This document shows, piece by piece, positions 6,365 to 14,974 of a DNA stretch of 32,616 nt. The first letter of the stretch is position 1; the number at the start of each line of letters is the position of its first letter. The notes below the pieces were generated by a model that was not told the DNA's origin, searched no databases, and was given only the letters and a program-made list of their open reading frames with translations. This DNA comes from Phycisphaerae bacterium (lineage in GTDB: Bacteria; Planctomycetota; Phycisphaerae; SM23-33), in NCBI GenBank assembly GCA_016782885.1, contig JADHXQ010000058.1, positions 1 through 32,616 on the forward strand, written 5' to 3'. The translations under genes and the position numbers were made by a program.

Positions 6365-8320
6365 TCAGTCCTGCATGTCGCTCCAGGTCTCCAACAGTTC
6401 GCCACGGCGTTGGGCACAGGGGCGGCAGTGATCGCTGTTGGGAGCGTGGGCCGCCCGCAGTCGAGTCATTTTTTCGCCAATCCACGCCTGCTGTATCGAG
6501 ATATCCCCGAATCGCCCCAAGGGAAACTCCTCGGCAATGTCGAAACTGCAGGGCAGGATCACGCCTTCGGCGGATATCATGATCCGCTGCCACAGTCTCG
6601 AACAGTCCCAACTGCATATATGATCGACCCCGCGGTCACCGACAGAAGGCGACGACAGCGCGACCGCATCGGCCCAGTGGCTCCAGAGAGCGACAAGATC
6701 GTCGGCTTTGTCCCTGTCCCGGCAGGTGAGCTTGCCGACCACCCTCAGCGTCGGCTGGGGGCGACCCGCCACGGACTTGCGTTTGCGTATCTCGGCCAGC
6801 ACTTCGAACGGGATGTCGTTCTCGTCAAGCGTGTCGAGGTAGATGTTCAGCACGTCGAGGCGATTGTCGACCATGGCGTCGAGCGTGGCGGGGTCAAGGG
6901 ATCCCATGTGCGACAAGGCGATCGAGGAAATGGTCTCGATGCATCCGGCATGGCGGACCATATCGAGCATTCGCCCAAACTCGTCGTGGTCGGCGGCGCA
7001 GCCTCTGACGCCGAGTTTGATCGCCGTCGGGTCGGGAATCGTCGCGTACTGATCGATTATCTTTTCGAACAGGGACATTTCCATGAGCACCGTCCCGTCG
7101 GACCTTGGCGACTGGAAGTAGTCGTCTATCCGCGCGTCGCGATGGGCCTCGATAGGATTGTGAACCAGTTCGATATCGATGTTCAGCGGCCATTGGCCGA
7201 CTATGTTGTGGGCGGGGTACTGGCACCAGCGGCTTCGATAGAGCATGTAATCGCTTTCGCCGCGCGCAGAGGTGACGTTGAATATGTCCTGCCATTCCAG
7301 TGTGACCGCGGACTCGCGGGTGGAGCGCTCCATCGTGATTACGCTGGGCGGTACGGGGCAGATTGGCGATTTCCCGTCGACAAAATGCTCTATTTCCCGG
7401 GCCGCATCGAGTTCCATCAGGTATCGCGCTTCGGTCGAGCAGGATCCGCTGTGCGCGGTGAGAACTACGTTGTCGAGATCCTGCAGCGGTCCGGAGTACG
7501 GTTCGGTTTCGTAGACGTCTACCGCGGCACTGGCGAGTTGCCCGCCTGCCAGCGCCTCACACAGCGCCGCCTCATCTACGATTCCGCCCCGGGAAGTGTT
7601 TATCAGGCAGGCGGTCGGTTTCATCATGCCGATTTCGTCGGCGGTTATCAGGCCGACGGTCAACGGTGTCCGCGGGATGTGCAGCGATATGATGTCCGAT
7701 TCCCTGTAAACCAGATCCTTGGAGCCCAGTTCGACGCCGAGGCGGCTGGCCATCTCCTGGTCGGGCGCCAGGTCGTTAACAAGCACCCTGCATCCGAAGC
7801 CCCGCAGGATTTTCGCCACGCGCTGTCCGACGCGCCCGAAACCTATCAGGCCGACCGTCTTGCCCATGATCTCGAAACCGATGATCCGCCGCCACGCCCC
7901 TGACTTGACGCCCGTATGTATGTTGACTATTGAGCGGGCGAGGTTCAGCATTTGGGCGATGGTCAGTTCGGCCACAGCCTGCGAGACCGCTTCGGGCGTG
8001 TAGGTCAGCACGATGCCCCGCAGGTTGACCTCGTCGAAGTCTATGTTGTCCAGGCCGATTCCGACGCGGGCGATGATCTTCAGCCCCGGCGCGCAATCGA
8101 GCACCGCCGCGTCGATTATCTCCGTACCGGCGATGAGCCCGTCCTTACCGCCCAGGTGCTCGCGCAGTTCGTCCGGAGTTATCTTCCGCCCGTAGGCGTT
8201 CAGTTCGAGGCTTATATCGCTTCGATCGAGTATATCCAGCGGTTCGGAATTAACCGAACCGAACGGATGGGTCGAGACGAAAACCTTGAACTTATCGCTG
8301 CTCTGTTCTTCCTGGGTCAT
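6365..8320 (-). CDS. 2-hydroxyacid dehydrogenase fused to a cysteine-less radical SAM-like domain and a SPASM-type domain
   Basis: This is a 651-residue fusion. Residues 12-320 form a D-isomer-specific 2-hydroxyacid dehydrogenase (phosphoglycerate dehydrogenase-like), with the NAD motif GLIGFGRVG near 157-165, catalytic Arg in NTSRGG, Glu in DVYETEP and His in LTAHSG. Residues about 340-560 resemble a radical SAM barrel. The segment IDIELVHNPIEAHRDA aligns without gaps to IDVEVTSACNLKCPFC of the SPASM enzyme at 13949-14947. The three cluster Cys become Pro389, His393 and Ala396. Residues about 565-640 are a SPASM-like tail that keeps Cys569, Cys573, Cys591, Cys632 and Cys635 and shares LWQR and PC with the same paralogue. 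ATG at 8320 follows the upstream stop by 4 nt; a TTG at 8335 is less likely. The dehydrogenase probably acts on a keto acid or keto sugar. The second half cannot be a standard radical SAM enzyme, and its role is unknown. Confidence 0.85.
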   Translation of the reverse strand: MTQEEQSSDKFKVFVSTHPFGSVNSEPLDILDRSDISLELNAYGRKITPDELREHLGGKDGLIAGTEIIDAAVLDCAPGLKIIARVGIGLDNIDFDEVNLRGIVLTYTPEAVSQAVAELTIAQMLNLARSIVNIHTGVKSGAWRRIIGFEIMGKTVGLIGFGRVGQRVAKILRGFGCRVLVNDLAPDQEMASRLGVELGSKDLVYRESDIISLHIPRTPLTVGLITADEIGMMKPTACLINTSRGGIVDEAALCEALAGGQLASAAVDVYETEPYSGPLQDLDNVVLTAHSGSCSTEARYLMELDAAREIEHFVDGKSPICPVPPSVITMERSTRESAVTLEWQDIFNVTSARGESDYMLYRSRWCQYPAHNIVGQWPLNIDIELVHNPIEAHRDARIDDYFQSPRSDGTVLMEMSLFEKIIDQYATIPDPTAIKLGVRGCAADHDEFGRMLDMVRHAGCIETISSIALSHMGSLDPATLDAMVDNRLDVLNIYLDTLDENDIPFEVLAEIRKRKSVAGRPQPTLRVVGKLTCRDRDKADDLVALWSHWADAVALSSPSVGDRGVDHICSWDCSRLWQRIMISAEGVILPCSFDIAEEFPLGRFGDISIQQAWIGEKMTRLRAAHAPNSDHCRPCAQRRGELLETWSDMQD

Positions 8321-8324
8321 GGGC

Positions 8325-9161
8325 TTACCAGTCAACGTACCTGTCCGACCAAGTGTGGTCTCTCTTCAGTATCAATCCGTAGAAGCCTTCAAAATCGAAC
8401 TTCTTCCAGTGTCCCCTGGTAATCCTCAGCCAGGACCATCGGGGATACTGGCGATATATTCTCTCGCTATGCACGTCCCATCCCGAATGCCTCGCCAGCA
8501 GCTTGAGGTCTTCGGGGCAGAACTCGAAGATATGCGTGTTCTCGGCGTAGGCCTGCCCGGGCTTGGTGCCCCTGACGTATCGCAGCCCGGCGCGCGTACC
8601 GGCGACATAAGGCACGGTAATCAGCAGGTATTTCGCCTCGGTCTTGTCGGAGAGGTCCTTGAGGAAATGGCATGGATCCATCATGTGTTCGAGCGTTTCA
8701 AAGCACAGGAAGACGTCCGTCTTGATGTTGTAGTCTTCGAGTTCTTCGGCCCGCGAGCATATGGCGTCGAGCCCTTTGGCCTGGACGCGGTCGATCGCGG
8801 CCTGTTCGAGATTCACGCTGAGAGACTTGACGTTTTTGTCGGGATACAGGGCGTTGATGTACTGCAGATGCGTCCCGCAGGAATCGCCGATGTCAACTAT
8901 TACCGGACTGTCGAACTCGCCTATCACCTCGTCGACGAGAGAAATCTGAAACGCGTGCTGGTTTCTGACCTTCTGCAGGACGAACGGGGAGTCTATCGGG
9001 GTGTGCGTGTACTGATCGCTGATATCAGGGACGATCGCGGCGAGCTTTTCGCCCAGGGCGCTGAGCCCCTGCTGCTGCGCCGCTTTACGCAGCGAAGCGG
9101 TCAGCACTTTGAGGCGCAAGCCTCTGGCGCCCGGAATGTTTGCGAGGCATTTTCTCAACAT
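8325..9161 (-). CDS. SAM-dependent class I methyltransferase
   Basis: This 278-residue protein has a Rossmann methyltransferase core. Motif I is PVIVDIGDSCGTHLQYI near residue 87, with an acidic residue after the second strand (SLSVNLEQAA). FLCFETLEHMMDP near residue 145 matches the FEvlEHv motif of Methyltransf_11/23 proteins. The N-terminus (about 60 residues) and the aromatic-rich C-terminus (YPRWSWLRITRGHW) lie outside the core. The acceptor is unknown; in this locus a sugar hydroxyl or carboxylate is likely. It lies 22 nt after the SDR gene and 4 nt before the dehydrogenase fusion, so the three genes probably form one transcript. Confidence 0.85.
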   Translation of the reverse strand: MLRKCLANIPGARGLRLKVLTASLRKAAQQQGLSALGEKLAAIVPDISDQYTHTPIDSPFVLQKVRNQHAFQISLVDEVIGEFDSPVIVDIGDSCGTHLQYINALYPDKNVKSLSVNLEQAAIDRVQAKGLDAICSRAEELEDYNIKTDVFLCFETLEHMMDPCHFLKDLSDKTEAKYLLITVPYVAGTRAGLRYVRGTKPGQAYAENTHIFEFCPEDLKLLARHSGWDVHSERIYRQYPRWSWLRITRGHWKKFDFEGFYGLILKRDHTWSDRYVDW

Positions 9162-9183
9162 TGCTGTCGTTGACGATATCGAT

Positions 9184-9936
9184 CTACTCGCCGCCGGCGA
9201 TAGTTATGATCTCACTGGTCACAAAACCGTTGACGTCGCTGGCGAGATAGAAAACGGCGTCGGCTACGTCCTGGGGGGTTCCCATTTTCTTCAACGGGAT
9301 CATGGCGACACGCTTTTTCATGTCCTTGGGAAACTTGCGGTGGAAATCCGTGTCGATAACGCCCGGACGGACCGTGTTGACCAGTATATTGTGCGGGGCG
9401 CCTTCCCTGGCGAGCGTTTTGGTCAGTGCTTCGAGCCCGCGTTTGGCGCAGCCGTAATGCACAGAGGACCCCGACCCGCCGTACTTGGCGGCGATGGAAC
9501 TGATGTTCACGATTCTCCCGAATTTCCTCCGCTTCATCCCGTCAAAGACGCATCCGGACAGGAGTATCGGCGTCGAGAGATTCACCATTAGCGCCGCCGA
9601 AAGGTCTTCGAGTTGGAGTTCGGTGAAGTGTTTGGCCGCCAGGTATCCGCCGGCATTGTTGATGAGGCTGTCGATCCGCAGTTCCGCGGCCTGTGCGATA
9701 AAGCGATTCACCTGCCTCTTCGACGAGAAATCCGCCTTGATCAGCGAGAAATCGACGCCGTGGGCGGTGATGCATGCTTTCAGTTGGCGGGCTTTGTCTC
9801 CGCTGATGCAGTCGTGCCCCACCACGTTCCATCCGTTTTGCGCGAACGTGACCGCGACGGCCCGCCCGATGCCGCCGGTGCAACCGGTCACCAGCACGGT
9901 CCGTCTCGGCGTCTTGTTTTTCGCGGAACTGTTCAT
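9184..9936 (-). CDS. Classical short-chain dehydrogenase/reductase
   Basis: This 250-residue protein has every classical SDR signature. These are TGCTGGIG near residue 18 for NAD(P), NNAGG near 89, catalytic Ser in NISSIAAKYGG near 145, the YxxxK motif as YGCAK near 161, and VRPGVIDTD. It resembles FabG-type reductases, but the substrate cannot be read from the sequence; a keto group on a nucleotide sugar or sugar acid is likely here. GGGAG lies 11 nt before the ATG. A good sigma-70-type promoter just upstream marks it as the first gene of a unit with the methyltransferase and the dehydrogenase fusion. Confidence 0.9.
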   Translation of the reverse strand: MNSSAKNKTPRRTVLVTGCTGGIGRAVAVTFAQNGWNVVGHDCISGDKARQLKACITAHGVDFSLIKADFSSKRQVNRFIAQAAELRIDSLINNAGGYLAAKHFTELQLEDLSAALMVNLSTPILLSGCVFDGMKRRKFGRIVNISSIAAKYGGSGSSVHYGCAKRGLEALTKTLAREGAPHNILVNTVRPGVIDTDFHRKFPKDMKKRVAMIPLKKMGTPQDVADAVFYLASDVNGFVTSEIITIAGGE

Positions 9937-9968
9937 TCAGTCTGCCATCTCCCATACATCCGAGCGCA

Positions 9969-9997
9969 AGTATCACTTCATACAGGTGGCCTGTCAA
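9969..9997 (-). promoter_or_regulatory. Sigma-70-type promoter for the SDR-methyltransferase-dehydrogenase fusion unit
   Basis: On the minus strand a perfect TTGACA (9997-9992) is followed after exactly 17 nt by GATACT (9974-9969), which matches four of six -10 positions. The predicted transcript start is about 25 nt before the SDR ATG at 9936. It lies in the 78-nt spacer after the GT-B-like gene. Confidence 0.6.
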
Positions 9998-10014
9998 CGA
10001 TTTGCATATCCCCG

Positions 10015-11526
10015 CTAGAGGTCGAACAATCGGATGAACCGCTCTTCGGTCGCTTCGGTGAAGAACATATCTCGCAGCTCGCCCGCCATCGCCACAATCT
10101 CATCGGGATGCTCTTGCCTGTAGCTGCTCAGGCGGTCGGCGGCGCCGGCGAGGTCCCCGGGATTGAATATCAGGTCCCACAGCTTGCCCTTTCCGTAGGC
10201 GGGCATCGGATGAAACGTGAGGCCCGCATTCTTGCCCACGATGATCACCGAGCAGCCCATGACCGCCGCTTCCAGCGCCGTACCGGACCCCGCGGTGATC
10301 ACAATCCGCGAGTCGGCACATATCGCCGACAGATGGTCTTCCGTCTGCCTCCATGTTTCAGGATAGTCGAACGGTTGCAGAAGCTCGTGATTCGGATGCA
10401 GCTTGAGGCGCACCGAGTCGCTGGGATCGTATTCGGCGACACCGGCGATAATGGTCCTGGAGTGGACCATGTCGTACGGCAGGAGAACCGCCAGTCCGCG
10501 CCTGCCGGCGACGGACTTTTCGTCGAGGCGGATATCGAAGAGATAGTTATACCGCGGCGATACGCCCAATTGCATGTTGAGATTTGAATCTTCCAGATAA
10601 TGTTTGCCCGAGACCAGGATCACATCGGGCAGGACGCCGCGCGCCGCTTCTTCTTCCAGGGGGTACAGGTTCCGCCACAGAAACGGTTTCGTGAAGAACT
10701 GGCAGCCGTATATCGTCGCTTCACAGCCGGAGTCCCGAACGCCCCGGTAGAGCAGTTTGTCTATTACCTGGTTCTCACACCACGCAATCACCTTCAACTT
10801 GCGATCGGTAAGGGTCCCGAGCCTCAGCCCGGCCAGATACCGGATGTAGTTCAGCAACTGGGGCCTGTCCAGGGCATCGATGAGTTCCCGGCGAAACAGT
10901 TGATCGAATCGACCGAACGACTTCCTCGCCAACCGCAGAGTAGCAAACGGATAGACCAGGACAAACCGGAGCAATGCAAGCCATTGCCGCATTGACAGGA
11001 GTTCAAACTCCGTCAGAAAATTGCGCCCGTCCCTCGCCAGAATGTTGTATGTCGCCAGTCGCCGCCAGAGATTCCGGGGGTTGTACGCCTCGAGAAAACA
11101 CAGGACCGCCGACTGCCTGCCCCGCCCGGCCAGGATGTCGTGGAGCGAGCCGAAAAACGCGTCTTCGAATTTTCCGTGTTGGTATATCCTGTCTACTACG
11201 GTGTACGTATCAACCACGATAAGATCTTCGTCTTTGTCGGCCTTTCGCCGGCGGTACCTCAGTTTTGAAAGGGCAAAGGTCAGATAGCACAAACCGAGAA
11301 ACAGCAGGCACGCGAAGGAGCGGACAAAGTACAGGACGAGTTTTCGGGCAATGGCCCATCGCCCGACACCCGGCGCCTGGTCCCGCGATTCTTCGACCGC
11401 ATGCAGCAAGAATGGAGATAAAAACGGATTCCGGGAGACAGCGGGACTGCAGATCAGTGACGTGTCGCGATATGCGGACGCAATGACCCCGGACAGATAC
11501 TTGTCAAGCTCCACTGCCGTCTGCAT
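10015..11526 (-). CDS. GT-B-like surface polysaccharide transferase, membrane-anchored
   Basis: This is a 503-residue protein. A hydrophobic segment near residues 55-80 (YFVRSFACLLFLGLCYLTFA) is followed by a basic stretch (KLRYRRRKADK), consistent with one membrane anchor. The C-terminal half has RLKLHPNHELLQPFDYP and ITAGSGTALEAAVMGCSVIIVG. The latter is the Gly-Ser-Gly-x-x-x-Glu pattern found in UDP-GlcNAc 2-epimerase-like and capsule/CDP-glycerol transferase-like GT-B folds. The start at 11526 is 7 nt after the upstream radical SAM stop. It is distantly similar in plan to the 632-residue protein at 16516-18414. Transfer of a sugar or phospho-group to the glycan is likely; the exact family is not certain. 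Confidence 0.72.
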   Translation of the reverse strand: MQTAVELDKYLSGVIASAYRDTSLICSPAVSRNPFLSPFLLHAVEESRDQAPGVGRWAIARKLVLYFVRSFACLLFLGLCYLTFALSKLRYRRRKADKDEDLIVVDTYTVVDRIYQHGKFEDAFFGSLHDILAGRGRQSAVLCFLEAYNPRNLWRRLATYNILARDGRNFLTEFELLSMRQWLALLRFVLVYPFATLRLARKSFGRFDQLFRRELIDALDRPQLLNYIRYLAGLRLGTLTDRKLKVIAWCENQVIDKLLYRGVRDSGCEATIYGCQFFTKPFLWRNLYPLEEEAARGVLPDVILVSGKHYLEDSNLNMQLGVSPRYNYLFDIRLDEKSVAGRRGLAVLLPYDMVHSRTIIAGVAEYDPSDSVRLKLHPNHELLQPFDYPETWRQTEDHLSAICADSRIVITAGSGTALEAAVMGCSVIIVGKNAGLTFHPMPAYGKGKLWDLIFNPGDLAGAADRLSSYRQEHPDEIVAMAGELRDMFFTEATEERFIRLFDL

Positions 11527-11533
11527 GGTCGAG

Positions 11534-13015
11534 TTATGTAAAGTATGCGGCAATATAAATCTCGCGCAACTCCTCGAACGCCTTTTGGGCTTCTTCGTCG
11601 CGGCCTTCGGCGATCTGGATTCCGGGCCAGTATTCTTCCGGGAGGCGGGCGTACAGGGCAAAGGTCTTGCGGAGTCCGTCAATCTCCCGGCGGGGAAGCT
11701 GGGGCATATCCAGCCCGGTATCCATGGTCAGGTTGTGGACCGTTCGCGAGGGGGCGATCAACCCTTCCTTAACGCAGAGGTCATACAGCACGGTCCCGTG
11801 AAAAGGTGCAAAGACGTATGCGTTGGTCGTGTCGAACGTCAGTTGGCGATTCAGGCGAATCGTGTCGAAGACCAGTTCCCGCGTCTCGCCGGGAAATCCG
11901 ATGATGTTGTTGACGCTCAGGGGGATTTTGGCCTGGGCGATCGCGTCGCACGCTTCGATGATTATCTCGTTGGTCGTGTTCTTGTGGAGCACCTTCTTGC
12001 GGAATTCGGCGTTTCCGTGCTCGATCCCCATGGACATGCGATGGCATCCGACTTCTTTCAGGGCGGCCATACGCTCGAGCGTTACGGTCTCCGGGCGCGT
12101 TTGCATCCAGAACGGCAGGCGGAACTCGCTGTAGATTTCTATGAACTCATCGAACTCCGCCTCCGTCATCGACAGAAACGTGTCCGAAGGAAAATAGACG
12201 TATTCGGGCTCGTAAAGGCGCGACAGCTCGCGAAGCTCGTCGCGGATTACGGGCAGGGACTTCTTTCGGAAGAAATTGCCCGCGTTATGATCGCGATACA
12301 GCTTCGTTTGCGATGGGGAATTACAGTACGTACATTGGAAAGGACATCCCCGGTTCGTTTCCACGGGAACCGTGCGATATACCTTGCCCGCCATCGGGCG
12401 AAAAAGGCGTTCGGGCTCGAACAGGCTGTAGTCGGGTATCGGAAGTTCGTCGAGTTGGACTACCGGTCGGATCGCCGTTGCAGTCGTCTCGCCTTCCGCC
12501 TTGATCCGGAGATTATCAATACCGGAAATGTCCCGCCCATCCCGCATCCTCTCGCACAGTTCCAGCAAAGCCCCTTCGCCTTCGCCGATACAAACGATGT
12601 CGACCGCCGGATGCGAGAGCACCTGCTCGGGCGCAAATGTGGGGAACACGCCGCCTGCAATCACGGGAATGTCATAGTCCGCGATCGCGTCAAGCAGCCT
12701 TACCGCCTGATCGAACGTCGGCTCGAGAATGGAGATCGAGATCAGGTCCGGGGCGAACGTTTCGATGGTGTTGCGAAGGTCTTCAAAGAGATCCGTCTGT
12801 TTCAGTGAAACATTCCGTTCGGCGAAGTCAAAGTGGCGGACCTGGAGATTGGTCTCTTTGGCCTTGTCGGAAGTCTGGGAAAACGTGGGATAGTAGGTGG
12901 TGTCAAACAGTTCCAGTTCGAATCCGGCCCGTTTCAAAATGGCAGTAAAGATGCCGATGGAAACCGGCGGCGGGTTGAGCATCATCTCATTGGGGTAGAC
13001 CAGCAGGATTTTCAT
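11534..13015 (-). CDS. B12-binding-domain radical SAM protein
   Basis: This 493-residue protein has the class B layout. The N-terminal cobalamin-binding-like Rossmann domain (about 1-165) includes IAGGVFPTFAPEQVL and VDIVCIGEGEGALLEL. The radical SAM barrel (about 215-440) has a CX3CX2C cluster at Cys224, Cys228 and Cys231 (NRGCPFQCTYC), and INNIIGFPGETRELVFDTIR-like features lie near 370 (NNIIGFPGET). The DxHxxG cobalamin motif is absent, as is common in this class. Known members perform methylations, ring contractions and other difficult carbon chemistry. The substrate is unknown. GAGG lies about 9 nt before the ATG. It is the first gene after repeat copy R1 and is followed 7 nt later by the GT-B-like gene. 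Confidence 0.9.
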   Translation of the reverse strand: MKILLVYPNEMMLNPPPVSIGIFTAILKRAGFELELFDTTYYPTFSQTSDKAKETNLQVRHFDFAERNVSLKQTDLFEDLRNTIETFAPDLISISILEPTFDQAVRLLDAIADYDIPVIAGGVFPTFAPEQVLSHPAVDIVCIGEGEGALLELCERMRDGRDISGIDNLRIKAEGETTATAIRPVVQLDELPIPDYSLFEPERLFRPMAGKVYRTVPVETNRGCPFQCTYCNSPSQTKLYRDHNAGNFFRKKSLPVIRDELRELSRLYEPEYVYFPSDTFLSMTEAEFDEFIEIYSEFRLPFWMQTRPETVTLERMAALKEVGCHRMSMGIEHGNAEFRKKVLHKNTTNEIIIEACDAIAQAKIPLSVNNIIGFPGETRELVFDTIRLNRQLTFDTTNAYVFAPFHGTVLYDLCVKEGLIAPSRTVHNLTMDTGLDMPQLPRREIDGLRKTFALYARLPEEYWPGIQIAEGRDEEAQKAFEELREIYIAAYFT

Positions 13016-13045
13016 CTGTGTCGCCTCTTTCCCTTCGAACGACAG

Positions 13046-13182
13046 ATGGGGATTACAGGGATTATAGGATTACATGGATTAACGGCGCGGATTTTGTAAC
13101 AGCAACGACTTGGCCTTCGCACTTGTCGTTACCAAGACCTTGTCGTTAATCCATGTAATCCGTCAATCCATGTAATCCCCAT
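13046..13182. repeat. Dispersed near-palindromic repeat, copy R1
   Basis: This 137-bp element has ends of about 38 bp that are inverted copies of each other. Each end contains two direct copies of a GGATTACATGGATTA-type unit (the outermost here reads GGATTACAGGGATTA). The middle holds a shorter inverted pair, AACGACTTGG against CCAAGACCTTG. Two other copies occur at 19980-20114 and 30996-31132 in the same orientation. It fills the gap between the NeuA gene and the radical SAM gene, ending 30 nt before the latter's ATG. The following 37 bp up to the NeuA stop codon match the R3 flank at 33 of 37 positions. It contains no transposase gene. Confidence 0.9.
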
Positions 13183-13219
13183 CTGGTTTTCGCACTGTTC
13201 AATCTTTCTTGGGAATCAC

Positions 13220-13948
13220 TTAGTAACCCTGCTTCTTGAGCCAGTATTCAACCTGCGGGACCTGCCACTCGTAGTCCACGTCGAGTCCGCCCCATTGTTC
13301 GAGCGGATAGATCTTCTGGCCCATCCATTTTTGCGGGAGCATTCCGTATTCGAGGTCTTCCAGGCATCTCGGACGGACGATGGAGACCCCCATGTCCGCA
13401 AACCACACGTCGCCCTGCGAGTCGCGGTCGCAGTTCATTGTCTTGGGGTCGCCAAATGTTTCGAACGGCACGAAAGGCTGCAGCAAACCGTCGCCCCCGA
13501 CCTTCCGCGCCCGCAGCGGGCTCCACATGTTATACCGCGACACGCTGACGGCTGAATCGTATTCGGGGTTCTCCAGCATCACCTTTATGCCCCGCGCGAT
13601 AATATCCGGTTCGATTGCGGCTGCGTTGCACATCAGCAGGGCCACCAACTCGATCTCGGCGCCGGGGTTTCGCTCTTTTGCTACTTCGTGAGCATGCACG
13701 TATACGTGTTCCCCCAGCGCCTCGCCGGTGCAGAGTTCCTCCGGACGGACGATCACCTCAACGCCGACCTCCCTTGCCAGTTCCATCAGCCGCTCGTCGT
13801 CCGTGCTCAGGTACGTCTTGTCGACGGCGGGGCAGTCGATGGCGGCTCGCATCGGGTAGTAAGCCATCGGGCGCCCGAGAATCGGGTAGAGATTCTTTCC
13901 GGGAAAGCCCAGGGATTTCTTTCGCCCCATCAGCAGCGCAACGATCAT
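13220..13948 (-). CDS. NeuA-family (acylneuraminate) cytidylyltransferase
   Basis: This 242-residue protein has the CMP-sugar synthetase fold. The N-terminal CTP-binding motif reads RKKSLGFPGKN, followed by LGRPMAYYPM. Then come TYLSTDDERLMELA, EIELVALLMCNAAAIEPD and a C-terminal VDYEWQVPQVEYWLK, which matches the IDtpeD-type region of CMP-ulosonate synthetases. It would activate an acidic sugar with CTP as a CMP-donor. The ATG at 13948 directly follows the TAA of the SPASM gene (TAAATG junction), so the two are translationally coupled. Of the three NeuA-like domains in the window, this is the only complete one with an intact-looking CTP motif. Confidence 0.88.
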   Translation of the reverse strand: MIVALLMGRKKSLGFPGKNLYPILGRPMAYYPMRAAIDCPAVDKTYLSTDDERLMELAREVGVEVIVRPEELCTGEALGEHVYVHAHEVAKERNPGAEIELVALLMCNAAAIEPDIIARGIKVMLENPEYDSAVSVSRYNMWSPLRARKVGGDGLLQPFVPFETFGDPKTMNCDRDSQGDVWFADMGVSIVRPRCLEDLEYGMLPQKWMGQKIYPLEQWGGLDVDYEWQVPQVEYWLKKQGY

Positions 13949-14947
13949 TTAAGTCTTCTCCGCTTCCATAAGTTTGAGTATTTCCGAGTCCCTGAGGTAG
14001 CACCCGTCACAAACCTTGACCAGGTGCCCGAGGCCTTTGCGATGGGTCCGGCGAAGTTCGTTGGACTGCTCGCTGCCCCATGCCTTCTTTATCGATATTT
14101 CGTTGACATTGCCCAGCGCCAGACCGCCTTCGTCGTCGTGGTTGCAGGGCATGATGGTTCCATCCCACCATATGCCCATTCGCTGCCAAAGCTGCGGACA
14201 GGCCCACGGGTATGTCAGACCGCGTTTCTTGGCCTTCATTTCCTTGAAGTCGAGCATGCCGACCTCGTCGACTCGCGGGGACCAGAATTCCTTGTATTGC
14301 TCGAAGCTGTCGACCAGTTCGGGCAGGAGCACGGTCTGCACGCGCACGCGCGGGTGGTCGGCGCCGAGGCGGGTCTTCAGCGACTGCATGGCCTCGATGT
14401 TCGCCAGGACCGTCTCAAACACCGCCCCGACGCGGTGGCGCTCGTAGACTTCCTTTGTGAAGCCCTCGAACGATATTGAAATTCGATCCAGTCCGGCGTC
14501 GATGAGTTTCTCGGAGACCTCTTCGGTCATCAGCATGGCGTTGGTGTTGAAGTAGACGTCGACCAATCCCTTGTCCTTGGCGTACGCGACGAAGCGGACA
14601 ATCTCCGGATGCAACAGGGGCTCGCCGCGGATGTTGAACTTGACCCCGCAGAGATCGTTGTCGGCGCCCTCGTCCACGATTTTCCTGAGCGTCTCGAAAG
14701 GCATGAAGCCTTTGGCGATCTCGCCGGCGCGATAGGTAGTGGCGCAGAAGGGGCATTTCAGATTGCACGCGCTGGTCACTTCAACGTCGATGAACAGCGG
14801 GAATTCGCCGACGTGGAAGCTCTCAGGCCACTGCTTCCACTTGCGGCGATACTCTTTGAAACGCTCATCATCCCTTTCGAGGATATTCTCACCGGAGACG
14901 TGGTGGAAATTCGCGTTCACTTCGATAATGACATTTTCGTCCGGCAT
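13949..14947 (-). CDS. Radical SAM/SPASM-domain protein
   Basis: This 332-residue protein has a radical SAM domain with CX3CX2C at Cys61, Cys65 and Cys68 (TSACNLKCPFC), a FNIRGEPLLHPEI strand and ISISFEG. A SPASM-type C-terminus contains CPQLWQRMGIWWDGTIMPC and the final CDGC. Such enzymes perform oxidations, epimerisations or dehydrations at sugar or peptide carbons using auxiliary Fe-S clusters. No peptide precursor gene was recognised nearby, so a carbohydrate substrate is more likely. ATG at 14947 is chosen; a GTG at 14959 is also possible, and neither has a clear ribosome site. It aligns with the degenerate half of the fusion at 6365-8320, so the two are probably paralogues. Confidence 0.9.
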   Translation of the reverse strand: MPDENVIIEVNANFHHVSGENILERDDERFKEYRRKWKQWPESFHVGEFPLFIDVEVTSACNLKCPFCATTYRAGEIAKGFMPFETLRKIVDEGADNDLCGVKFNIRGEPLLHPEIVRFVAYAKDKGLVDVYFNTNAMLMTEEVSEKLIDAGLDRISISFEGFTKEVYERHRVGAVFETVLANIEAMQSLKTRLGADHPRVRVQTVLLPELVDSFEQYKEFWSPRVDEVGMLDFKEMKAKKRGLTYPWACPQLWQRMGIWWDGTIMPCNHDDEGGLALGNVNEISIKKAWGSEQSNELRRTHRKGLGHLVKVCDGCYLRDSEILKLMEAEKT

Positions 14948-14974
14948 CGTTTGGCTCACAGTGCGGTCAGTTCG

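Noticed and set aside
6251..7903. A 550-codon plus-strand open frame.
   Set aside because: It is antisense to the dehydrogenase fusion, rich in Arg and Gly and without recognisable motifs.
13949..14947. A SPASM enzyme for peptide (RiPP) maturation.
   Set aside because: No small precursor ORF, peptidase or transporter was recognised nearby; all neighbours are glycan genes.
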